This document shows, in pieces, positions 24,803 to 31,329 of a stretch of 64,000 bases of DNA (positions are counted from its first letter, which is position 1; each line of letters starts with the position of its first letter). The stretch is from contig NZ_FNYS01000005.1 of assembly GCF_900109075.1 (NCBI RefSeq), positions 172,712 to 236,711 of the forward strand. Direction: 5' to 3'. This stretch comes from Myroides marinus. GTDB taxonomy: Bacteria; Bacteroidota; Bacteroidia; Flavobacteriales; Flavobacteriaceae. The position numbers and the translations under genes were made by a program. A model generated the notes under the pieces. That model had not been told where the DNA came from. It saw nothing but the letters and a program-made list of their open reading frames with translations, and ran no database searches.

Positions 24803-25762
24803 ATGAAAAAAATAATAATAGCAGCAGTAGTACTCTTAAGCGGAATACTACATGCACAAAATACCAAATTAAGCATAGACCCCAACGACCATAGTTGGCA
24901 TCCTTCTGTTTATGGGGCTAATGACGAAATAGGAGCTGTTAATTTACTAACTCCTGAAACTGTAATGCAGTCCTTAAAATTAGTAAAACAAGGAAAAACA
25001 GTAGCATTGGCAGTGCCTATCAACAAGCATTTACCTGCGTTTCGTCACCGCAGTTTTAACTTATACAATATCCAACCTGGAGAACAAGGTGGACAAACTC
25101 TTGGCCCTAACAAATTCAGTTTTAATGATGAATTAGTAACGGCTTGGACAGGTGTAGGTACACAACTAAATGGTATCGGTCACATCGGTATAAATAATGT
25201 CTACTATAATGGTAACAAAGCTCAAGACTTCGTAACAGTAGAAGGTGTTAAGAAATTAGGAATTGAAAAAATACCTCCTATTGTAACACGTGCAGTAGTC
25301 TTAGATATGGTCGCTTATTACAACAAAGCCATTGTACCTGGAGGCACAGAATTTACTGTAGCAGATATCCAAGCAGTCTTAAAGAAACAAAACATTGAAA
25401 TCAAAAAAGGTGATGTTGTACTGTTTAATACAGGTTGGTTAGAGCTTATAGGTAAAGACAATAAACAATTCTTAGAAGTAGAACCAGGTATAGGAATGGA
25501 AGCAGCCAAATGGTTAGCTGATAAAGGAATTGTCGCTTTTGGTGGAGACACTTGGGCATCCGAAGTTTACCCTAATCCTAATGGATCTGAAGAATTTCCA
25601 ATTAACCAATATATGCTTGCTAAAAGAGGTATTTACAACTTAGAACTTATAGATACCCGCCTATTAGTAAAAGAAACAGTATGGGAATTCTTATTTGTAT
25701 TAGGTCAACCTTTATACGTAGGTTCCACACAAGTAAATATCAATCCTGTCGCTATTTATTAA
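24803..25762 (+). CDS. Secreted cyclase-family protein (kynurenine formamidase fold)
   Basis: A 319-residue protein with a signal peptide (KKIIIAAVVLLSGILHAQ), so it acts outside the cytoplasm. The body fits the cyclase family (metal-dependent hydrolases such as kynurenine formamidase): RHRSFNLYNIQPGEQGGQ, then WTGVGTQLNGIGHIG, then LFNTGWLEL and GGDTWASEV. The usual metal motif HxGTHxDxxxH is here GVGTQLNGIGH. Thus the first two His are Gly and Gln and the Asp is Asn. The Gln form occurs in a known subfamily, but loss of the other two ligands is odd. It is the last gene of the LysR-linked operon. Confidence 0.78.
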   Translation: MKKIIIAAVVLLSGILHAQNTKLSIDPNDHSWHPSVYGANDEIGAVNLLTPETVMQSLKLVKQGKTVALAVPINKHLPAFRHRSFNLYNIQPGEQGGQTLGPNKFSFNDELVTAWTGVGTQLNGIGHIGINNVYYNGNKAQDFVTVEGVKKLGIEKIPPIVTRAVVLDMVAYYNKAIVPGGTEFTVADIQAVLKKQNIEIKKGDVVLFNTGWLELIGKDNKQFLEVEPGIGMEAAKWLADKGIVAFGGDTWASEVYPNPNGSEEFPINQYMLAKRGIYNLELIDTRLLVKETVWEFLFVLGQPLYVGSTQVNINPVAIY

Positions 25763-25777
25763 AACTTATGCTTCTAT

Positions 25778-25822
25778 AATCACAGAGCCCTAATAACGCA
25801 TTATTAGGGCTCTGTGATTTAG
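25778..25822. terminator. Terminator of the quinone/carbonyl redox operon
   Basis: A perfect 19-bp stem (25778-25796 with 25801-25819; left arm starts AATCACAGAGCCC) with the loop CGCA. A short T-run follows on the plus strand. Confidence 0.85.
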
Positions 25823-25836
25823 TATATAATAAAAGT

Positions 25837-25956
25837 CTATAGAATATCTTTCCATATATCATTCGCTTCATTTACCTTAACTACATATTCTTTTTCTGCC
25901 TCTTCATTCACTTGTAGAATATCTTTTATGAGCTCAGTGTTATACTTTAATGTTTT
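25837..25956 (-). pseudogene. C-terminal fragment of an unidentified protein gene
   Basis: On the minus strand 39 codons run without interruption into a TAG stop and encode a charged, helix-prone end (TELIKDILQVNEEAEKEY ... NEANDIWKDIL). The frame starts right after a TGA and has no ATG. The smooth amino-acid composition looks like real protein rather than random AT-rich translation, so I read it as the tail of a deleted gene. It occupies part of the 327-bp gap before the second GNAT gene; the rest of that gap shows nothing. Confidence 0.4.
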
Positions 25957-26122
25957 TCAACACACATCATCTTTTCCTTTTTTTGTATGACACAAAAGCA
26001 TCAAAAAAATACACCTTAAAACTAATAATATCTATCCTACCAACACCATCTACATAATCTATTATACTTTATTAGTTCATCTAATCACGATGTCATATTT
26101 TAGTTGTTTAATACTAATGACG

Positions 26123-26596
26123 ATGATAAGAAAAGCACACTTAGAAGACTTAACTACTATACAACAGTTATACTTTAACTTATTCGAAGTAATGGCTGAC
26201 TTAGAACCTCACTATATGAAGGCTGCAGCGCAAGACCAAGACTTTATCAAAAGTGTGATCTTAGAAGAGAATGACTTTACTATTTTTGTAGCTGAAGATA
26301 ATGATGAAGTACAAGGCTTTGCTATTGCACAGTTACAGTCTGCCCCTCCTTATAACTGTTTTGTACAGCAGCGTTTAGTTTATCTAATGGACTTAGTAGT
26401 TAACCCTAACAGTCGCAGTAAAGGATATGGCAAGACGCTAATTCAAGCTGTTAAAGAATGGGGAGTAGAGAACAAAGTAGACTACTTTGAACTTAGTGTA
26501 TTAGCACAAAACAAAAAAGCAATAGAACTATACCTTAGAGAAGGTTTTGATACCTTCAACCTATCTATGCGTATGCGCCTTGACAACCAAGAATAA
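26123..26596 (+). CDS. GNAT-family N-acetyltransferase (paralogue B)
   Basis: About 157 residues from the ATG at 26123, chosen because MIRKAHLEDL aligns with the start of the paralogue at 21214. In-frame ATGs at 26090 and 26117 are alternatives. The acetyl-CoA motif is NPNSRSKGYGKTLIQAVKEW, followed by AQNKKAIELYLREGF. The two GNATs share most family positions but have diverged strongly. The gene ends 5 bp before an unrecognised protein gene on the same strand, so they may form a pair. The substrate is unknown. Confidence 0.85.
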   Translation: MIRKAHLEDLTTIQQLYFNLFEVMADLEPHYMKAAAQDQDFIKSVILEENDFTIFVAEDNDEVQGFAIAQLQSAPPYNCFVQQRLVYLMDLVVNPNSRSKGYGKTLIQAVKEWGVENKVDYFELSVLAQNKKAIELYLREGFDTFNLSMRMRLDNQE

Positions 26597-26601
26597 ACAC
26601 A

Positions 26602-27390
26602 ATGGACAATAAAGAATATGCACTAGGTATATCTGTACCTATAAAACCTGATTCTGTATTATCACCTACTGTGATCTATGCTGATGACTTAACAGGCATA
26701 TATTTTGAAACAGAAGATGAACGATATGGCCGTATTACTTTCTATAATCTAGATGCTATTCGCATCTGTCGTGGAGAGTATCTACCTTATGATGATGACT
26801 GGACTGAAGATAAAGAATGGTGTTGGGTATATGAAGTACAAAACTCTGCATGGCAAATAGAACGTTATACCTATGAGAAAAAGCATTATGGTAGAGCATA
26901 CGAGTTTGGTGGTAATGTCAATGATATGTTATCAGATTTTAAGCATTATATCTTTAGTTTTCACGATCAGTTTGTAGAGGTTATTGCTAGAGGGTTCTGG
27001 TGGGAAGAAGACCAAACTTCTTTAATCAACCGACCTTTACAAAAAGGACATCCTTTTTTAGCACTAACAGAAGAACAAGTCTCTCTATATGAAGCTTATG
27101 GATATAAGTCACAGATTAGAACTAATCCTTTACCTACAAGTCAACTAATAGAACAAGCTAAGTTCTGTCCACAAAAACTCTATCAGTTCGCGCTTATTAT
27201 AGATAACCATGCAAGCATAGATCACACAGTGACTATTACTAATAAAAATGCCATAATAGAAGCTAATCTTAGAGGATACTTTGGTAAAAAAGAAGTCTGT
27301 TTTTCAGGTATTCCGTCTTTAGAAGAAATACTACCTTACATAGATAATTATATAAGTGAAGTAGCTGAACGAAGAAAAAAAACACAATAA
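26602..27390 (+). CDS. Hypothetical protein
   Basis: A 262-residue, acidic, aromatic-rich soluble protein (DDDWTEDKEWCWVYEVQNSAWQ is within residues 64-85), without signal peptide or membrane span. I recognise no family. Sequence features are an N-terminal beta-rich half (SVPIKPDSVLSPTVIYADDL), a tryptophan cluster (RGFWWEEDQTS) and a C-terminal mixed half. It follows the GNAT gene by 5 bp and could be its co-transcribed partner. Its style resembles cytosolic immunity or SMI1-like proteins of Bacteroidota, but no motif confirms that. Confidence 0.7.
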   Translation: MDNKEYALGISVPIKPDSVLSPTVIYADDLTGIYFETEDERYGRITFYNLDAIRICRGEYLPYDDDWTEDKEWCWVYEVQNSAWQIERYTYEKKHYGRAYEFGGNVNDMLSDFKHYIFSFHDQFVEVIARGFWWEEDQTSLINRPLQKGHPFLALTEEQVSLYEAYGYKSQIRTNPLPTSQLIEQAKFCPQKLYQFALIIDNHASIDHTVTITNKNAIIEANLRGYFGKKEVCFSGIPSLEEILPYIDNYISEVAERRKKTQ

Positions 27391-27410
27391 ATCATAGTAC
27401 TTTATTCATA

Positions 27411-27457
27411 CAAAAAAGGTATTACCTCATCATGTTGATGAGATAATACCTTCTTAA
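27411..27457. terminator. Bidirectional terminator between convergent genes
   Basis: AAGGTATTACCTCATCA (27416-27432) pairs with TGATGAGATAATACCTT (27436-27452), one mismatch, 3-nt loop. Six T follow on the minus strand and a T-rich stretch on the plus strand, so it serves both the hypothetical gene and the 817-residue protein gene. Confidence 0.85.
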
Positions 27458-27476
27458 ATTTATATTCTATGACTTC

Positions 27477-29930
27477 TTATGGTTTTCCAGTCATCTGATA
27501 ACCCTGGTCTACATTACTTTGAGCAAAGTTAATAGCCCATTCCATCATATTAGCCATAAAGAATGAATTCTCTACAGGTACATAGTCATTAATCTTTTCG
27601 CTGACTTTATAGTATTTTGGCGTAGTTAATGGTTTACCATCTATAGTAGTAGTACTAGGGTAACTTGATGCTCTTACTACTTTTGTATCAGTATATCCAG
27701 CCATCCAGCCATTATCACCTACTACGGCAAAACCTTTTGTTTTATGTTTCACACCAAAAGCCCAAGTTGGATCATCTATTCTTGTTGATAAGACATTATA
27801 CTGCCCTAAAGGTAAATTAGAGAAATAAAAACCATAAAAGTAATCTATTCCAAAGTACTTATTTCTAATATCTCCAAAAGAACCATTTAATATAGGATCG
27901 TCTATATTCGAGATTAAATTAGATTGCGTAATAACATTGCTATACTTAGTAGTACCTGCTGAAGCATTTCCTATTTTATCAATCAACAGAGAAACATCCT
28001 TGATATCTCGTTCTTGATTCAATAATAACACTCCTTTTTTATTGTTTACAAACTCTGTTAATACATCTATATAACTTGCATTCATGGCTCCAAAAGTAAG
28101 CCAGATAATATCTATCTTCTCTTGGTTGATTATATTTCTTAAATCTTCTGGCGTTGTAAGCGTAGTTCCTATCATATTTAAGCTTTCCACTTGAACTACA
28201 GAATTATCTTTTGTTCCAAAGTTTTCAGTATTACGCATTATTACTCCTGCGGTATAAATATTAGCTGACAACAATGAAGAACTTGCTGTATTATTAGGTG
28301 TTACCAAAATATTCATCTTACGAATAACTGTTATAGTAAAGAAATCACAAGATATGTTACCACTCAATGCATTACTATTAGATGTTAGATGGTAAGAGAA
28401 CTTCCCTGTTTCGATAGGCTCTCCATATGCAGGTAAATAAATTACTTGTTTTCCTGTAGAAGTAAATGTTCCTTTACCTTCATATCTTATTCCGTTTACT
28501 ACTTCTGTAGACAATTCGTAATCTCCTACATACTTAACATCCACTGTTACAGCTAGTTTATTACTTTTATCCATAGGAACCTTAGGTGCATATACTCCTT
28601 GTGTTCTTATATCATTACACATTATTGTATAATTAACAGCTTGTGGAGATACTGTAATCTTATAGTCACATGGAGATACTGCTCCTACATCACCTGTAAT
28701 CTTAAAGTTGTAATCTCCCACTACCTGTGGTGTTGTTTCATTTGAGAATAAAGCCACTATCTGTATATCATTAGCTGCTTTATTAAACTCTAACTCTACC
28801 TCTCCAGAACTAAAACTCACTCCATTAACTGTTGTAGTAGATATTGTAGTTTTCCCAGGAGCTAATACCTTTACAGGTACATTAATTACATTAGATTTAT
28901 CTAGTGCTACATCTTGTTGATAGTTACCTTCTATATTAATATCCTTACATATAATCTCGTACTTAACTGATTTTACAGATATAGTCACAGGACAAGATGT
29001 ATTATTCTTAGCAGAGTTAGAAGTCAAAACAAGCTCTGTAGATCCTACTGTAGTAGGTACACCACGACCAATTAATTCTATCTTTTGAGATCCCGTAGCC
29101 TCAAACTTACCTTTACCTATATACGAAAGACCATTCACTGTATTAGTTGTTACATTCCATGTCCCTATTGTATGAACGACCACATCTATTGTTATCTTAT
29201 TATCTATAGTTAATGGCATTCCTAAGAATAAATCCTCTCCTACTGATATTGTATTACACTGCATATCAAAAGACATCTCTTGTTCTTTAACAAAGACAAC
29301 AGGCTTACAAATTCTAGTCTTACCATTTAATATCATTGCAAGAACATCTCCCTGTTCTCCAGGTTCATACCCTCTCAATGGCGTACCTATTCCTTGTAAG
29401 ATGATATTGTAATCTCCTTCTGTTGGAAATCTACCCGAAGCGTAGAAGTAATATCCATTAGTAGACTTCACTATGATATCATATACTCCTGCTACAGTCA
29501 CAGTCACAGGTATATTCATTTTATTTAATTCAGTAAGTGTAACACCTTGTTGTAAGGGTTCGGTGATAATACTCGTACACTGATCTGGAGTTAAAGCAAT
29601 CTCTGCTGGTGGTGGCGTACCACATACACTTAACCACGTGTCTTGCAAACCACTCCAGTAGTTAATACAACCTGTAGTCGTATTAAAAATAAGTAAACCA
29701 TCTTTTAGCTTTGCCTTATCTATCACATCTCTCTGTACTGTAGTCATTCTAGGTGCTAAAAACCCCTTGTTACTAGACTCTAACTCTAAGATAACAGCCT
29801 CACTTGGTACCGAACTACTCTGTGCTACTGTACCATCCTTAATCTTTGTCATATAAGTTTGCTGTCCTTGAACTAGGTTAATGCTCAACAAACTAATAAG
29901 TGCATATATATAAATTATGTAAGTTCTCAT
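27477..29930 (-). CDS. Large secreted protein with Ig-like repeats
   Basis: An 817-residue protein with a signal peptide (ends NLVQGQ). Residues ~40-110 match the flavobacterial start SSNKGFLAPRMTTVQRD ... GLLIFNTTTGCINYW, found at the head of large cell-surface or fibre-like proteins. Residues ~110-540 hold four related beta-rich units, each with a conserved Cys (MQCNTISVG, ICKDINIEG, MCNDIRTQG) and an NG(Y/L/V/I) turn. The last ~270 residues form an alpha/beta domain (IDIIWLTFGAMNASYIDVL, GVLLLNQERD) of amidotransferase-like shape. It starts 5 bp after the end of the IS-cut gene and was probably co-transcribed with it, so the insertion may silence it. Confidence 0.75.
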   Translation of the reverse strand: MRTYIIYIYALISLLSINLVQGQQTYMTKIKDGTVAQSSSVPSEAVILELESSNKGFLAPRMTTVQRDVIDKAKLKDGLLIFNTTTGCINYWSGLQDTWLSVCGTPPPAEIALTPDQCTSIITEPLQQGVTLTELNKMNIPVTVTVAGVYDIIVKSTNGYYFYASGRFPTEGDYNIILQGIGTPLRGYEPGEQGDVLAMILNGKTRICKPVVFVKEQEMSFDMQCNTISVGEDLFLGMPLTIDNKITIDVVVHTIGTWNVTTNTVNGLSYIGKGKFEATGSQKIELIGRGVPTTVGSTELVLTSNSAKNNTSCPVTISVKSVKYEIICKDINIEGNYQQDVALDKSNVINVPVKVLAPGKTTISTTTVNGVSFSSGEVELEFNKAANDIQIVALFSNETTPQVVGDYNFKITGDVGAVSPCDYKITVSPQAVNYTIMCNDIRTQGVYAPKVPMDKSNKLAVTVDVKYVGDYELSTEVVNGIRYEGKGTFTSTGKQVIYLPAYGEPIETGKFSYHLTSNSNALSGNISCDFFTITVIRKMNILVTPNNTASSSLLSANIYTAGVIMRNTENFGTKDNSVVQVESLNMIGTTLTTPEDLRNIINQEKIDIIWLTFGAMNASYIDVLTEFVNNKKGVLLLNQERDIKDVSLLIDKIGNASAGTTKYSNVITQSNLISNIDDPILNGSFGDIRNKYFGIDYFYGFYFSNLPLGQYNVLSTRIDDPTWAFGVKHKTKGFAVVGDNGWMAGYTDTKVVRASSYPSTTTIDGKPLTTPKYYKVSEKINDYVPVENSFFMANMMEWAINFAQSNVDQGYQMTGKP

Positions 29931-29935
29931 TTTTT

Positions 29936-30113
29936 TTACTTTTTAGATTGATTAAGTATTAACTGTTCCATCAATTGCAAACGCTCTTTTAAGCCATCAA
30001 TCTCGTTTTGATTTTTGTTCAATCGTTCATTCACTTCTTGTAATTCACCTTCTAATGAAGTAATCTTCTTCTCTTGCTCGATGGTGTGTAAATACAGTTC
30101 TTCTGTTTTTTCT
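29936..30113 (-). pseudogene. Severed 3' end of the IS-disrupted surface-protein gene
   Basis: This stretch is the lost end of the gene at 31326-34247. Joining base 30104 to the single target copy 31330-31338 restores one frame, reading LLEKTEELYLHTIEQEKK and on to a TAA at 29936-29938, 55 residues past Thr973. The restored tail is a predicted coiled coil (SLEGELQEVNERLNKNQNEI), the usual end of flavobacterial proteins of this kind. It now has no start codon and is cut off from its promoter. Confidence 0.9.
30105..30113. repeat. Target-site duplication, left copy
   Basis: GTTTTTTCT, identical to 31330-31338 on the other side of the element. Nine bases fit the IS4 family. Confidence 0.85.
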
Positions 30114-30130
30114 CTTAGTACACGACAAAA
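30114..30130. repeat. IS terminal inverted repeat, left
   Basis: CTTAGTACACGACAAAA; the right end reads CTAAGTACACGACAAAA when inverted (16 of 17 identical). Confidence 0.9.
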
Positions 30131-30222
30131 GTATTAATTAGTTGATTTTAAGAGAAATAAAGGGAAAGATTATTTGTAAAAAAGGCTGATATTCAGTATA
30201 TTAAAGAATTATTTCTCACGTA

Positions 30223-31329
30223 ATGCCTTTAAAAACGAACAACAGCCTAGAGTACAAAAATACAGAACTTCTAACAACTATAAAAGCCAATTTTAAAGGT
30301 AAATTAGGGGTAGCTAGGATCCGACTTATTTGTTTGTTTATCGTCTCTCTATGCAAAGTAAAGTCTGTGAATTTTTCTAAAGTATCAACTGGATTTGACA
30401 ATTGTGCAGAAACAAGTAGTAACTATAGACGTATTCAACGTTTTATATCTTGTGTTGATTTGAAATTGGAATGGATATCTCGACTAATATTTGCACTTAT
30501 TCCAACTGAGGAATCTTATGTTCTTGTGATAGATCGCACCAATTGGAAGTTTGGAAAACAAGATATAAATATCTTAATGCTAGGTATTAGTTATAAGAAT
30601 ATGTGTTTTCCAATACTATTTAAAATGTTAGATAAACGAGGTAATTCAAATACAAATGAGCGAAAAGAGCTCATTAATACTTTTATTGATTGGTTTGGTA
30701 AAGATCGTATTGATTGTGTATTAGCTGATAGAGAATTTGTTGGAGAAGATTGGATTAGCTATCTAAATGATAGACAGATTAAATACTACATCCGTATTCG
30801 AAATAACTTTAAGGTTTACCTGCCTAGTAAACAGAAAGAAATAACAGCTTCTCATCTATTTAATAACTTAAAACCTGGTCAAACAAGGCAATATTACAAG
30901 ATTGTTAGAATTCATAATCAGCTATGTTATATCTCTGGAACTAAAGTGATAACAGATGGTAAAATAGACTTCTGTATAATCATAGGTTTTAATAAACCAG
31001 AGAAAGCTTTAGATACTTATAAAATAAGATGGCAGATTGAAACTTTGTTTAAAGCCTTCAAGTCTAGCGGATTTAATATAGAAGATACACACTTACAAAA
31101 AATAGATAGGCTTGAAAAACTAGTCATATTAGTGATGATTGCTTTTGTATGGTGCTATAAGATTGGAGACTATATTGACGCTATTAAACCTATCACAATC
31201 AAGAATCATGGCAATAGGCTTATTAGTGTATTTAAACTTGGACTTGACTATCTATCAAGATTATTGCTTTCTAAAAATAGCCATAATCCTTTAAATATCA
31301 ATTGCTTTAGATTTTTGTCGTGTACTTAG
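30223..31329 (+). CDS. IS4-family DDE transposase
   Basis: A 368-residue transposase. The catalytic triad can be assigned as Asp104 (VLVIDRTNWKFG), Asp169 (CVLADREF) and Glu273, the last within the IS4 signature Y-(2)-R-(3)-E-(6)-K at Tyr266, Arg269, Glu273 and Lys280. All signature spacings are exact, so the enzyme looks functional. The gene fills nearly the whole element and ends within the right inverted repeat. Confidence 0.95.
   Translation: MPLKTNNSLEYKNTELLTTIKANFKGKLGVARIRLICLFIVSLCKVKSVNFSKVSTGFDNCAETSSNYRRIQRFISCVDLKLEWISRLIFALIPTEESYVLVIDRTNWKFGKQDINILMLGISYKNMCFPILFKMLDKRGNSNTNERKELINTFIDWFGKDRIDCVLADREFVGEDWISYLNDRQIKYYIRIRNNFKVYLPSKQKEITASHLFNNLKPGQTRQYYKIVRIHNQLCYISGTKVITDGKIDFCIIIGFNKPEKALDTYKIRWQIETLFKAFKSSGFNIEDTHLQKIDRLEKLVILVMIAFVWCYKIGDYIDAIKPITIKNHGNRLISVFKLGLDYLSRLLLSKNSHNPLNINCFRFLSCT
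31313..31329. repeat. IS terminal inverted repeat, right
   Basis: Inverted partner of 30114-30130, reading CTAAGTACACGACAAAA on the minus strand. Its outer three bases are the transposase stop codon. Confidence 0.9.

Larger units (their letters stand above)
30114..31329 (+). mobile_element. IS4-family insertion sequence, 1216 bp
   Basis: Bounded by 17-bp inverted repeats that differ at one base and by a 9-bp direct target duplication. It carries one transposase gene that seems intact. The stop codon TAG of the transposase is the last three bases of the element. The insertion cut a surface-protein gene read on the minus strand and supplied it with a new stop codon at once. Intact ends, exact target duplication and an intact transposase suggest a recent event. 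Confidence 0.93.
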
